Of a stretch of 64,000 nt of DNA, positions 46,626 to 58,780 are shown piece by piece. The position numbers were made by a program, and so were the translations under genes. Numbering within the stretch: the stretch's first letter is position 1; the number at the start of each line of letters is the position of its first letter. This DNA comes from Magnetovibrio sp. (GTDB lineage Bacteria; Pseudomonadota; Alphaproteobacteria; Rhodospirillales; Magnetovibrionaceae). Location of the stretch: contig NZ_DATCTF010000004.1 of assembly GCF_036568125.1 (NCBI RefSeq), positions 186,001 through 250,000 on the forward strand. The letters are read 5' to 3'. The notes under the pieces were generated by a model, which searched no databases, was not told where the DNA came from, and was given only the letters and a program-made list of their open reading frames with translations.

Positions 46626-48146
46626 ATGACCGGGGGGAACCTTGACGCTCAGGTGACGGCGCAGTGGGATGATGTGCTGAGCAGCCTGCGTGATGAAATC
46701 GGCGAAGCCGCGTTTCAGAGTTGGCTGAAACCGATGACCGTGCGCGAAGTGAGCGACGGCTTGGTGCGCATTTCCGTGCCGACGCGTTTCATGAAAGATT
46801 GGGTCGTTGCCCATTACGTCGACCGGTTGGGCGAGCTGTGGAGCTCGATCAACACCGAAGTCCGTGATGTGGACGTATTCGTTCAAGCTGATTACGGCCA
46901 ATCCGATCTCGCCAAGTCAGACGAAAAAGCCAAAGCCGCGAAGTTGGCGTTGGATAAATCCGTTTCTGCGTCGCGGACCGGTTCCGTGCCGACCGGGTTG
47001 TCGAGCGCTCGCCAGGGTGCCCGGCAAAACCCCAGCGTCAGCGCCGGCATGCCGATGGCCCCGTCCCATATGGAGCCCGCGCAACTGGCCAACGTGCGCC
47101 CGGCCAACGACACCGCGTTGGAAATCAGCGCACCGTTGGACCCGCGTTACACGTTCAACAATTTTGTCGTCGGTAAACCCAACGAGTTCGCTTATGCCGC
47201 CGCCAAGCGTATCGCCGAAAGCCCGACGGCCCAGTTCAATCCGCTGTTTCTTTATGGCGGCGTGGGGCTTGGCAAGACTCACCTGATGCACGCGATTGCG
47301 TGGAACATCCGCGAAGTCGACCCCAACCGCACCGTCATCTACATGTCGGCGGAAAAATTCATGTATCGGTTCATCCGCGCCTTGCGCGAACAGAACACGG
47401 TGGATTTTAAGGAACAGTTCCGCAACGTCGATGTGTTGATGATCGACGACGTGCAGTTCATTTCCGGCAAAGATTCGACCCAGGAAGAATTCTTCCACAC
47501 CTTCAATGCGCTGGTCGACCAAGGTCGGCAGATCGTGATTTCCGCGGACAAGTCGCCGTCGGATCTGGAAGGCATGGAAGAGCGCTTGAAGTCGCGCCTC
47601 AACTGCGGCCTGGTCGCCGACATTCACGCGACCACGTATGAACTGCGCCTCGGTATCTTGCAGACCAAGGCGGAGCGCATGGGCGTCGATGTGCCGCTCA
47701 AGGTGATGGAATTCTTGGCCCACAAGATCACCTCGAACGTGCGCGAGCTCGAAGGCGCGCTCAACCGTGTCGCCGCGCATGCCTCGTTGGTGGGCCGCGA
47801 CATCACCGTGGAAACCGCCCAGGACGTCCTGCACGACCTGATTCGCGCCCACGACCGCCGCGTGACCATCGAAGAAATCCAAAAGAAGGTCGCCGCGCAC
47901 TTCAACATCCGCACCTCCGACATGCATTCGGCGCGCCGCGCGCGCTCGGTCGCGCGTCCCCGTCAGGTGGCGATGTATCTGGCGAAGCAGCTGACCTCGC
48001 GCTCGTTGCCGGAAATCGGCCGCAAGTTCGGCGGTCGCGACCACACCACCGTGATGCATGCGGTGAAAAAGGTCGAGGAGCTGCGCGAACGCGACGCCAC
48101 CTTCGCCGAAGACGTCGAACTGCTGCGGCGCATGCTGGAAGGCTGA
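46626..48146 (+). CDS. dnaA: Chromosomal replication initiator DnaA
   Basis: Binds DnaA boxes and opens the origin. Domain I covers about residues 8-85 (WDDVLSSLRDEIGEAAFQSWL), domain II is a variable linker to about 165, and domain III is the AAA+ core with Walker A GGVGLGKTHLMHA near 210 and Walker B VLMIDDVQFISGK near 270. Domain IV holds the DNA-binding signature GRDHTTVMHAVKKVEEL near 470. 506 residues is normal. It begins the dnaA-dnaN-recF-gyrB run. Confidence 0.98.
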   Translation: MTGGNLDAQVTAQWDDVLSSLRDEIGEAAFQSWLKPMTVREVSDGLVRISVPTRFMKDWVVAHYVDRLGELWSSINTEVRDVDVFVQADYGQSDLAKSDEKAKAAKLALDKSVSASRTGSVPTGLSSARQGARQNPSVSAGMPMAPSHMEPAQLANVRPANDTALEISAPLDPRYTFNNFVVGKPNEFAYAAAKRIAESPTAQFNPLFLYGGVGLGKTHLMHAIAWNIREVDPNRTVIYMSAEKFMYRFIRALREQNTVDFKEQFRNVDVLMIDDVQFISGKDSTQEEFFHTFNALVDQGRQIVISADKSPSDLEGMEERLKSRLNCGLVADIHATTYELRLGILQTKAERMGVDVPLKVMEFLAHKITSNVRELEGALNRVAAHASLVGRDITVETAQDVLHDLIRAHDRRVTIEEIQKKVAAHFNIRTSDMHSARRARSVARPRQVAMYLAKQLTSRSLPEIGRKFGGRDHTTVMHAVKKVEELRERDATFAEDVELLRRMLEG

Positions 48147-48172
48147 GGCGCTTTTCAGACGTTGAAATTTGC

Positions 48173-48207
48173 ACGATCCCCGTGGTCTTTCGACCCGGGG
48201 GTCGTGT
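48173..48207 (+). terminator. Hairpin after dnaA
   Basis: CACGATCCCC/GGGGGTCGTG (48173-48182 with 48198-48207, one T-G wobble) has an inner GGT/ACC. There is no T-run, so termination efficiency is uncertain. Confidence 0.5.
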
Positions 48208-48618
48208 CATTTCAGGGGGCGTTTTCAAGACGGCCGGTGAACTTTGCGAATCGGCGCTTCGCTCAATTTGTGCGTGCGCTCCTTCCGGCTGCCTTCGCAA
48301 GCCATCATATAGTCTGTAACCAATTGTTATTTAATGGTTATTAAGGTTAATTCCGGGCCAAGAAAAGGCTTCGGATTTGGCCTTGCTTTGTTATAATGAT
48401 TTCCCTTTTTCAAGGGGGGGTTCCTGGGGGCATTTTTCGTGCCTGATTTGAGCGCCGAGATTGCGGTGATTTTTGTGCGCCAAAGCGGACGACGAGCACG
48501 GACGATCGGTATCGCCCGGATCGTGGTTTGCACAATCCCCAGCATATCCTCCGGTAAAAGAATGAAGCAGGCAAAGATTTACGCGTAATCGCAAACGAAC
48601 GGTAGTGTTGGACGAGAT
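48208..48618 (+). other. Non-coding region between dnaA and dnaN
   Basis: About 410 bases with no gene. A TATAAT (48392-48397) lies 222 bases ahead of dnaN, but no good -35 is seen 17 bases before it. A perfect 10-bp palindrome TTACGCGTAA is at 48579-48588, 30 bases before dnaN. It probably contains the dnaN promoter. Confidence 0.4.
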
Positions 48619-49737
48619 ATGAAGCTGATCATCGAAAGAGCGGCCCTTTTGAAATCCCTGGGCCACGTGCAGAACGTCGTTGAACGCCGGAACACCATTC
48701 CCATTTTGTCCAACGTGAAGATGAGCGCCGGTGACGGCAAGTTGCGTCTGAACGCCACCGACATGGACCTCGATATTGTCGACGCCACCGCGGCGCAGGT
48801 GTCGGAACCGGGCGAGACCACGGCCCCGGCACACACGCTTTACGAAATTGTACGCAAGCTGCCCGATGGTGCGGATATCGAACTCGACGCCACCTCTGGC
48901 GACGGGCAGATGGTTTTGCGCTCGGGCCGGTCGCGTTTTTCGCTATCATGCCTGCCCGCCGGTGAATTTCCGGTGATGTCGGGCGGCGAACTGCCGGTCA
49001 GCTTCGATCTTGCTGCGATCGAGCTCAAGGCGTTGATCGACCGCACCCGTTTCGCCATTTCCACCGAGGAAACCCGCTACTATCTGAACGGTATCTATCT
49101 GCACGCCGCCGAACAGGACGGCGCGCCGGTTCTGCGCGCGGTCGCCACCGACGGTCACCGTCTGGCCAGCGCCGAAACCGCCTTGCCCGAAGGCGCTGAA
49201 TCGATGCCCGGCGTGATCGTGCCGCGCAAAACGGTGCAGGAACTGCACAAACTGATCGAAGAAACCGAAGCCGAAATCCGCATCACCATGTCGGATGCGA
49301 AAATTCAGTTCTCGTTCGACGGCGTGGTGCTGACGTCCAAGTTGATCGACGGCACCTTCCCCGATTACGAACGCGTCATTCCCCAGGGCAATGACAAGGA
49401 AATGAAGGTCACGCGCAAAACCTTCGGTGACGCGGTGGATCGTGTGTCCGCCATCTCGACGGAAAAATCGCGCGCCGTGAAGCTGACCTTGGACAAGGGC
49501 TCGTTGGTTCTGTCGGCGTCCAGCCCCGAAAGCGGCAGCGCGACGGACGAGCTGGAAACCGATTACGCGGGCGAACGCTTGGAAATCGGCTTCAACTCGG
49601 CCTACTTGCTGGAAATCATGCGCCAGATCGAAGGCGACACCATCACCATGTCGCTGTCCGACGCTGCCTCGCCGACCATCATCCGCGAAGACGGCGACGA
49701 CAGCGCGCTGTATGTGCTGATGCCGATGCGGGTTTAA
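48619..49737 (+). CDS. dnaN: DNA polymerase III sliding clamp (beta subunit)
   Basis: Ring-shaped processivity factor. The 372-residue protein has the usual N-terminal MKLIIERAALLKSLGHVQNVVERRNT, TRFAISTEETRYYLNGIYL in domain 2 and the C-terminal YVLMPMRV end, and three repeated clamp domains of about 120 residues each. recF follows closely, as in many bacteria. Confidence 0.98.
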   Translation: MKLIIERAALLKSLGHVQNVVERRNTIPILSNVKMSAGDGKLRLNATDMDLDIVDATAAQVSEPGETTAPAHTLYEIVRKLPDGADIELDATSGDGQMVLRSGRSRFSLSCLPAGEFPVMSGGELPVSFDLAAIELKALIDRTRFAISTEETRYYLNGIYLHAAEQDGAPVLRAVATDGHRLASAETALPEGAESMPGVIVPRKTVQELHKLIEETEAEIRITMSDAKIQFSFDGVVLTSKLIDGTFPDYERVIPQGNDKEMKVTRKTFGDAVDRVSAISTEKSRAVKLTLDKGSLVLSASSPESGSATDELETDYAGERLEIGFNSAYLLEIMRQIEGDTITMSLSDAASPTIIREDGDDSALYVLMPMRV

Positions 49738-49800
49738 GGGGCGCGTTTGATCGCCACATACGGTCTGAACCGCCAGCCTCAACAGGACGAAAGAGCAGAC

Positions 49801-51081
49801 GTGACGCAAAGCCAGGCTTCAGTTGCTTTCAACGGCCCGGATCTGAGAGGAAACGACCTGTCTCGGAACACCTCATCTTGCGACGATGGCGCGGCCGTGC
49901 CTGACGCGGCCGTGAACGATGTCGGGCGGTTGGCGTGTGCGCGCCTGACGTTGAGCAATTTTCGCTGTTATGAGCATTTGCGCCTCGAACCGGGCCTCAA
50001 TCCGGTGGTGCTGACCGGGGCCAACGGCGCGGGCAAAACCAATATTTTGGAAGCGCTGTCGTTTCTCGTTCCCGGCAGCGGCTTGCGCCGCGCCCGCTTA
50101 AGCGACGTGGGGCGGCGCGATCTTGGCGCGGATCAGGGCCGAGCCTGGGCGGTCGCCGCGGATATCAAAGGCGGCGCGTTCCCGGTGTCGGTCGGCACCG
50201 GCATCGAAACCGCCGCCAAAACCGCGGCCGCGGCGAAGCGGGTGGTTCATGTGGACGGCGCGCCGCAACGCGCGCTGTCGGTGCTCAGCGAACATTTCGC
50301 GGCGCAGTGGCTGACGCCGCAGATGGACCGATTGTTTTTGGACGGCAGCCAGGAGCGCCGCCGCTTTTTGGATCGGTTGGTGTTCGGTTTCGATCCGGCC
50401 CACGCCGGACGCATCAATGCCTATAACCATGCCCTGCGTGAACGCTCGCGTCTGTTGGCCGACGGCAAGAACGACGATGCGTGGTTGAGCGCGTTGGAAG
50501 ACACCATGGCGACACGCGGTATGGCGGTGGCAGCGGCGCGTTTGGGCGTTGCGGAACGCCTGGCCGGGGCGTGCGCGCATATGAACGGGCCGTTTCCCGC
50601 CAGCACGCTGGCCATCGACGGCTTGGCCGAAGGCTGGCTGATGGACCATCCGGCGTTGGCGGTCGAAGACCGTCTGCGTGCGGCGCTGAAACGATCCCGC
50701 GCGGCCGACGCGGCGCACGGCGGTGCGGGCAATGGCCTCGACGGCCGCTTGCCGCACCAAAGCGATTTGCTGGTCACACATGCCGCCAAGGCCATGCCTG
50801 CGGGGCAATGTTCCACCGGCGAGCAGAAAATGCTGCTGGTCGGTTTGGTGCTGGCGGCGGCGCGCCTCAGCGCCAGCGACGAAGGCCGTACGCCGGTGTT
50901 GCTGCTGGACGAAGTCGCGGCGCATCTGGACGTTCGCCATCGCGACGCGTTGTTCGACGAAGTCCTGACGCTGGGCTGTCAGGCCTGGTTCACCGGCACG
51001 GATGCGGAGCTGTTCGCACCGCTGTCCGGCAAAGCGAAATTTTACAGCATCGACGACGCTAAACTTGCCGAAGGGCACTAA
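49801..51081 (+). CDS. recF: DNA repair and recombination protein RecF
   Basis: SMC-like ATPase that loads RecA at gaps. Walker A is LTGANGAGKTNILEALSFL near residue 75, the signature is QCSTGEQKMLLVGLVLAAA (ABC-type) and Walker B is PVLLLDEVAAHLD. From the GTG at 49801 it has 426 residues, about 50 longer than E. coli RecF because of an unconserved N-terminal extension of about 40 residues (rich in Ser/Asp). A TTG at 49747 would lengthen it further. The true start could also be nearer RLACARLTLSNFRCYEHL. Confidence 0.92.
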   Translation: MTQSQASVAFNGPDLRGNDLSRNTSSCDDGAAVPDAAVNDVGRLACARLTLSNFRCYEHLRLEPGLNPVVLTGANGAGKTNILEALSFLVPGSGLRRARLSDVGRRDLGADQGRAWAVAADIKGGAFPVSVGTGIETAAKTAAAAKRVVHVDGAPQRALSVLSEHFAAQWLTPQMDRLFLDGSQERRRFLDRLVFGFDPAHAGRINAYNHALRERSRLLADGKNDDAWLSALEDTMATRGMAVAAARLGVAERLAGACAHMNGPFPASTLAIDGLAEGWLMDHPALAVEDRLRAALKRSRAADAAHGGAGNGLDGRLPHQSDLLVTHAAKAMPAGQCSTGEQKMLLVGLVLAAARLSASDEGRTPVLLLDEVAAHLDVRHRDALFDEVLTLGCQAWFTGTDAELFAPLSGKAKFYSIDDAKLAEGH

Positions 51082-51126
51082 CGGCGTTTTGGATGCACAC
51101 GAAACTGAAGACACCATAGCCAATAG

Positions 51127-53607
<2,481 letters not shown>

Positions 53608-53619
53608 GGTTGGTGACGT

Positions 53620-54879
53620 TTAAGGCTGAGCTGGATCGTCTTCCCGATTTGCGGTCTCGACCACTTGGGCCGCCATCTCGAGGGCCTGGGCGGTGGTCCG
53701 CGGCAGGCCGATGAAGTCTTCCTTGTCGGCGTTTTTCACCGCGTGCCCGAAATACAGGCGCTTGAGGGTGAAGGCGAGCAGCGCGATCGCAACCGCGGCG
53801 TTGAAATAAAACAGCCCCGGCGCGCCGATGGCGTCCATCGCCGCGCCGCCGACGAACGGCCCCACCACCGCGCCCATGGCGTAGAGCAACAGCAACGCGC
53901 TGCTGGCGGGCACGAAGTCGTCGATGTCCAGCACGTCGTTCACGTGGGCGATGGAAATGGCGTAAAGCGGAAACGCCATCGCACCGAACACCCAGCCCAA
54001 AGTGAACATGATCTCGTGGGACACGCCGCCCCAGGTCGCGATGCCCAGGCTTGCCGCAGCGGTGGCGGCGGCGAGGCCGGCCAGAACCCAGCGCCGGTCG
54101 ACGTGATCCGACAGTCGGCCCATGGGCCATTGCGATATGATGCCGCCCAATACCACCATCGCCATGAACAGTGAAATGCCGCGGGTATCCAGGCCTGCGG
54201 TGTGGGCGTAGACCGCGCCCATACCCCAAAAGCTGCCGTTGATCAGGCCGGTGGAAAAGCACCCGACCGCGCCCATGGGGGAGCGTTCGAACAGTTTGCG
54301 GATTTTCATCCGCGCGGTGGGTTGCAAGGTCGGCACGGTGCGCGACGACAGCGCCATCGGTACCAACGACACCGACACCAGGACCGACACCAAGATGAAC
54401 AGCATCGTGCCGTCCACCGGCGCGACGTTGAGCAGCAATTGGCCCAAGGCCGTCGCGCCCAGACTGGTGACCATGTAAACCGATAGAATGCTGCCGCGGT
54501 TGGTGTTGGTGCTGGCGTGATTGAGCCAACTTTCCGCCACCACCAACAACCCGGCGACGCAAAACCCGGTCATGACGCGAAACAGTACCCACGTCGGCGG
54601 GGTGACCATGACGGCGTGCAGCAGCGCCGCCGCGCTGGCCAAGGATGCCAGGGCCGCGAACACACGAATGTGGCCGACCGTTTGCACCAGGCGCGGCGAC
54701 AACAACGAGCCGACGATGTAGCCGGCGTAATAGATCGCCATGATGAAACCGGTCACGGTGACGGGAAAACCCTCGATACCCGCACGCACGCCAAGCAGGG
54801 TCGCTTGCAGGCCGAAACCCAGGCTCATGGCGAAAACGCCCGCCAACAATGCCGAAATACTCAGTAAGGTGCCGTACAT
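53620..54879 (-). CDS. MFS transporter, YcaD-like
   Basis: Twelve-helix inner-membrane transporter. The N-terminal half with GLQATLLGVRAGIEGFP, ITGFIMAIYYAGYIVGSLL, GFCVAGLLVVAESWLNHAST and NRGSILSVYMVTSLGATALGQLLL is characteristic of YcaD-type MFS proteins. 419 residues fits. The substrate is unknown. A TetR gene is divergent, 98 bases away, with a palindrome in the shared upstream region, which suggests substrate-induced expression. Confidence 0.9.
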   Translation of the reverse strand: MYGTLLSISALLAGVFAMSLGFGLQATLLGVRAGIEGFPVTVTGFIMAIYYAGYIVGSLLSPRLVQTVGHIRVFAALASLASAAALLHAVMVTPPTWVLFRVMTGFCVAGLLVVAESWLNHASTNTNRGSILSVYMVTSLGATALGQLLLNVAPVDGTMLFILVSVLVSVSLVPMALSSRTVPTLQPTARMKIRKLFERSPMGAVGCFSTGLINGSFWGMGAVYAHTAGLDTRGISLFMAMVVLGGIISQWPMGRLSDHVDRRWVLAGLAAATAAASLGIATWGGVSHEIMFTLGWVFGAMAFPLYAISIAHVNDVLDIDDFVPASSALLLLYAMGAVVGPFVGGAAMDAIGAPGLFYFNAAVAIALLAFTLKRLYFGHAVKNADKEDFIGLPRTTAQALEMAAQVVETANREDDPAQP

Positions 54880-54951
54880 GAAGTCTCCCGTGCCGAGGGC
54901 GCATTTGACGCGTGCCAGGACGATATTGCAAGGGCGCGTTCGCCGTGTTAT

Positions 54952-54967
54952 GTAAGTGATCGTTTAC
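54952..54967. promoter_or_regulatory. TetR-type operator between MFS and tetR genes
   Basis: GTAA-N2-GATC-N2-TTAC imperfect palindrome (GTAAGTGATCGTTTAC), 10 bases before the tetR start codon and 73 bases from the MFS start. Its position allows repression of both genes. Confidence 0.55.
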
Positions 54968-54977
54968 TAATAGAGGG

Positions 54978-55550
54978 ATGACCATGCGTTCAGGCGAAGC
55001 GACACGGGAAAAAATCAAGCGTGCGGCACTGGAACTGTTCGTCGACAAAGGCGTCGACGGCGGCGGCATGCGCGACATCGCCAAGGCCTCGGCAATCACC
55101 GAAGGCGCGATCTATCGTCATTTCAGCAGCAAGGACGAACTGGTGTGGACGTTGTTTCGCGACAACTTCACCAATTTCGCCGCCACGCTGAGCGTACTGC
55201 AAGCGGGCGAAGTCAGCACTGCGGCGAAAATCGAGGCCATGGTGCAGGGTTTCTGTCAGCTGTTCGATCGCGACGAAACCTTGTTTCGTTTTCTCTTGCT
55301 GGTTCAACATGGCCAGCTATCTAAAATCACTGACGACATGGCCAACCCCATCGATGTGGTGCAAAACGTGATCCAAACGGGCATCGACGCAGGTGAAGTC
55401 GGCCATGCGGATGCGACCGAGGCCACGGCGTGGGTGTTCGGCATCGTGCTGCAAACCGCGACGTTTCAAATCTATGGCCGGTTGCCTGGCCCCTTGTCGC
55501 CGCGCGCCGATGCCCTGGCGGGTGCGTGCTTGGACGCGTTGGGTTTATAG
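54978..55550 (+). CDS. TetR family transcriptional regulator
   Basis: 190-residue regulator. HTH: REKIKRAALELFVDKGVDGG then MRDIAKASAITEGAIYRHFSSKDELVW (about residues 10-60). The C-terminal ligand-binding domain is helical (FRFLLLVQHGQLSKITDDM). The ATG at 54978 has GAGGG upstream. It probably represses the divergent MFS transporter and itself. The inducer is unknown. Confidence 0.92.
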   Translation: MTMRSGEATREKIKRAALELFVDKGVDGGGMRDIAKASAITEGAIYRHFSSKDELVWTLFRDNFTNFAATLSVLQAGEVSTAAKIEAMVQGFCQLFDRDETLFRFLLLVQHGQLSKITDDMANPIDVVQNVIQTGIDAGEVGHADATEATAWVFGIVLQTATFQIYGRLPGPLSPRADALAGACLDALGL

Positions 55551-55593
55551 ACGTTCATACATCCTTCAGAGCTGATATGGCATAACCCCGTTT

Positions 55594-57543
55594 ATGAGCA
55601 AAAAGAGCGATAAAGACGCCTCGTTTCTCGACGAACAGGATGGCAAACCGCGCAGGCGCTGGAAACGCATCGCCTATTGGACGGTGGTCGCCGGGGTGTG
55701 GGCGACGATCTTGCTCGGCATCGGGGTGGCTTACATCGCTTGGGACCTGCCCAACATCGACGAAGCCATCGCCGCGACGCGTAAGCCCACCATCCGGGTG
55801 GTGACGCGTGACGGCATCGAATTGGCGCGCCGCGGCGACCGCTACGGGGCGCCGGTACGTCTTGATGAATTGCCGCCGGAATTGCCTCAAGCCATTCTCG
55901 CCACCGAAGATCGGCGCTTTTACGACCACTGGGGGGTTGATCCCATCGGCATCGCGCGCGCCATGTGGGTCAACGTGCGCGCCGGCGGAATTCGCCAGGG
56001 CGGTTCGACCCTGACCCAACAGGCGGCGAAAAATCTATTCTTGTCGCCCAAGCGCACGCTCAAACGCAAACTCCAGGAAGTGGTTTTGGCGTTGTGGCTG
56101 GAAGCGAAATTCAGCAAGGATCAAATCCTCACCATCTATCTCAACCGGGTTTATTTCGGCCAAGGGGTCTATGGCGCGGAAGCCGCGGCGCAGTACTATT
56201 TCGGTGTGCCGGCGCGCAACATGTCGGCGTATGAAGCGGCGATGTTGGCGGGCATGCTCAAAGGCCCCAACAAATACAATCCCATGATCAATCCCGACTT
56301 GGCCCGCGAACGCACCGATGTGGTGCTCGCCAACATGGTCGCGGCGGGCTATCTCAGCGAGGCCGACCGCAAGACCATCACCCAGCCGCACAATTGGTGG
56401 CGCTACGAAAAAAGCACCACCAAGCCGCTGGCGCACCACTACACCGACTGGGTGCTCGATCAAGTCGGCGATTATGTGACCTTGGATCAAGACGTCACGG
56501 TGATCGTAAGCCTCAATGCGCGCATGCAGCGCGCGGCGGAAAAATTGATCAAGACCACGATGAAAAAGGGTGGCGCGGCGGACAAGCGTGCTGTGTCCGA
56601 AGTTGCCTTGGTGGCACTGGCGCCCGACGGCGCGGTGCTGGCGATGGTCGGCGGCGCCAATTATGCGCAAAGCAAATTCAACCGCGCGGTGCAGGCCAAG
56701 CGCCAGCCGGGCTCGGCATTCAAGCCGGTGGTGTTCCTGGCCGGGTTCGAGGCCGGATTGGCGCCTGAAACGGTGATGCGCGACGAACCCGTCACCATCG
56801 ACGCGTGGTCGCCGAGCAATTTCAAAAACGAATATCTCGGCGATATCACCCTGACGGATGCGATGACGCGTTCGATCAACACGGTGGCGGTCAAAGTGTC
56901 GGAAGCGGCCGGGCGCGCACGGGTCCAGGACATGGCGCGCAAGCTTGGCATCACCGCCGACCTGACCGACGAGCCGTCGTTGGCGCTGGGCGTCAGCGAG
57001 GTCTCGTTGCTGGAAATGACCGCCGCATACGGTCCGTTCGCAACCGGTGGACTGGGGTTGTGGCCCTATGCCATCAGTGAAATTCAAGACAGCGCCGGGC
57101 GGCCCCTGTATGTGCGTTCCGGCGGCGGGCCGGGCCGGGTGATTCCGGCGGCTTACGCCGGGGCCATGAACGGCATGCTGGCCAACGTCATCGCCAGCCC
57201 TGACGGCACGGGCAAGGGTGCCCGCCTGAAGCGTCCGGCGGCGGGCAAGACCGGCACCTCGCAAGATTATCGCGACGCCTGGTTCATCGGCTACACACCG
57301 GACTTGATCGCCGGGGTGTGGATGGGCAACGACAATGGCCGGCCGATGCAAAATGTTACCGGCGGTTCGTTCCCCGCGCGGCTGTGGCGCGATTTCACCA
57401 CCGCCGCGTTGGCGCAAACGCCGGCGAAAAACCTGCCGGTCGAGGTGCTGACGACGCCCAAGGACGGACCAACGCCGGAAAATCGGCCCAACCCGGTCGA
57501 GACGTTCATCAAAGAATTTTTCAAATCGGTGTTCGGCAACTAG
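55594..57543 (+). CDS. Class A penicillin-binding protein (transglycosylase/transpeptidase)
   Basis: Bifunctional peptidoglycan synthase with an N-terminal membrane anchor (about residues 28-50). The transglycosylase domain has ATEDRRFYDHWGVDPIGIAR and RQGGSTLTQQAAKNLFL (residues 100-155). The transpeptidase active-site Ser is in QPGSAFKPVVF near residue 372, the second motif is SIN (near 428) and the third is KTGTSQD (near 551). 649 residues is compact compared with E. coli PBP1a/1b. The gene is downstream of the tetR gene by 43 bases and ends convergently on a shared CTAG with the Bcr-type gene. Which paralog (mrcA or pbpC-like) is not settled. Confidence 0.93.
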   Translation: MSKKSDKDASFLDEQDGKPRRRWKRIAYWTVVAGVWATILLGIGVAYIAWDLPNIDEAIAATRKPTIRVVTRDGIELARRGDRYGAPVRLDELPPELPQAILATEDRRFYDHWGVDPIGIARAMWVNVRAGGIRQGGSTLTQQAAKNLFLSPKRTLKRKLQEVVLALWLEAKFSKDQILTIYLNRVYFGQGVYGAEAAAQYYFGVPARNMSAYEAAMLAGMLKGPNKYNPMINPDLARERTDVVLANMVAAGYLSEADRKTITQPHNWWRYEKSTTKPLAHHYTDWVLDQVGDYVTLDQDVTVIVSLNARMQRAAEKLIKTTMKKGGAADKRAVSEVALVALAPDGAVLAMVGGANYAQSKFNRAVQAKRQPGSAFKPVVFLAGFEAGLAPETVMRDEPVTIDAWSPSNFKNEYLGDITLTDAMTRSINTVAVKVSEAAGRARVQDMARKLGITADLTDEPSLALGVSEVSLLEMTAAYGPFATGGLGLWPYAISEIQDSAGRPLYVRSGGGPGRVIPAAYAGAMNGMLANVIASPDGTGKGARLKRPAAGKTGTSQDYRDAWFIGYTPDLIAGVWMGNDNGRPMQNVTGGSFPARLWRDFTTAALAQTPAKNLPVEVLTTPKDGPTPENRPNPVETFIKEFFKSVFGN

Positions 57544-58736
57544 GCCGATGGATCTCCACGCCGCGCGACGCGTTGCGCGAACAACCACGCCAATGTCCCG
57601 GTGACGGCGATCACCGCCATCATCGGTAGCGCGGTGCCGTCATAAAGATGGCCCACCAACGCGCCGCTGAACGCCGCCAACGCCATTTGAACGAAGCCCA
57701 TCAGCGCCGACGCCGTGCCTGCCATGTGGGGAAACGGTCCGATGCCCCCCGCCATGGTGTTGGGCATGATGATGCCGAAAGATATGTTGTAGCAAAAAAT
57801 CGGCACGATCACGGCAAACACCGACGGCGGCGCCAGCCAGACCGTAAGCAATCCGGCGATGCCGGCGACCAGCGCGATGCGCCCGCCCAATCCGACCACG
57901 TATTCCAAGGAACGGTTTTTGAGCAAGCGAACCGATACCTGGGTGCCCGACATGTAACCCAAAACAACCACGGCGAACGCGAAACCGAAGGTTTCCGGCC
58001 GCATCCCCAGGCCGTCGATCAAAATGAAACTGGAACTGGAGATAAAGCCAAACAGCCCGGCGAAGCCGAAGGCGTTGCTCAAGGTGAAATCACGAAAGGT
58101 GGCGTTCTTCAGCAAAGTGGAATAGTTGCGCGCCATGCGGCGCACGGATAGTGCCAAAGGATCGGGTTGGGTATGGGTTTCGGGTAAGGCGATGACGCTC
58201 AACACCAACATCAACGCGCCGATGCCCGCCAGCACGACAAAGTTGGCTTGCCATCCATAGCTTGCTGTTAGGTGGCCGCCGATCAGTGGTGCAATCAGCG
58301 GCGCGGTGGCCATGGCGGTGCCCATATGGGCCAGCATGCGTGCGGCATCCTTGACGCCGTGAATGTCGCGCACCACCGCGCGGCTGATGGCGGTGCCGGC
58401 GCACGCGCCGACAGCCTGAAACAGCCGCGCCACGAGCAGCATCGTGATGTTGCTCGCCAGCAAACATGCGATCGAGGAGATTACAAAGATCATCAATCCC
58501 GCGAGCAGGACCGGCCTGCGGCCGAAACGGTCCGAAAGCGGCCCCAAGATCAGCTGGCCGCCCGCGAACCCGATCAAATAGGCGCTCAGCGTCAGTTGCA
58601 CCATACCGGCATCGGCTTGAAGGTCGCGTCCAATGGCGGGCAACGCAGGCAAATACATGTCGGTCGAAAGCGGCGCGACCGACACCAGCGCCGTCAGCAA
58701 TATGGCCATCGAAAACGATTGAGGCTGAAGGCGCAT
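57540..58736 (-). CDS. Bcr/CflA family drug-efflux MFS transporter
   Basis: Twelve-helix H+ antiporter of the Bcr/CflA group. Signatures are LSTDMYLPALPAIGRDLQAD, FAGGQLILGPLSDRFGRRPV, a motif-C-like ACAGTAISRAVVRDIHG and GIIMPNTMAGGIGPFP. 398 residues is normal. Possible substrates (bicyclomycin, chloramphenicol or others) are inferred from the family only. It ends on the same CTAG as the PBP gene, and hldE lies upstream on the same strand. Confidence 0.93.
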   Translation of the reverse strand: MRLQPQSFSMAILLTALVSVAPLSTDMYLPALPAIGRDLQADAGMVQLTLSAYLIGFAGGQLILGPLSDRFGRRPVLLAGLMIFVISSIACLLASNITMLLVARLFQAVGACAGTAISRAVVRDIHGVKDAARMLAHMGTAMATAPLIAPLIGGHLTASYGWQANFVVLAGIGALMLVLSVIALPETHTQPDPLALSVRRMARNYSTLLKNATFRDFTLSNAFGFAGLFGFISSSSFILIDGLGMRPETFGFAFAVVVLGYMSGTQVSVRLLKNRSLEYVVGLGGRIALVAGIAGLLTVWLAPPSVFAVIVPIFCYNISFGIIMPNTMAGGIGPFPHMAGTASALMGFVQMALAAFSGALVGHLYDGTALPMMAVIAVTGTLAWLFAQRVARRGDPSA

Positions 58737-58780
58737 CGGGGAAGTCCTTCGCGCCGCGCACCAAGTGCGGGCCGCGTGAA

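Noticed and set aside
46405-46629. Small open frame of 74 codons before dnaA
   Set aside because: No homology recognised, unusual composition, overlaps the dnaA start. More likely part of the dnaA leader.
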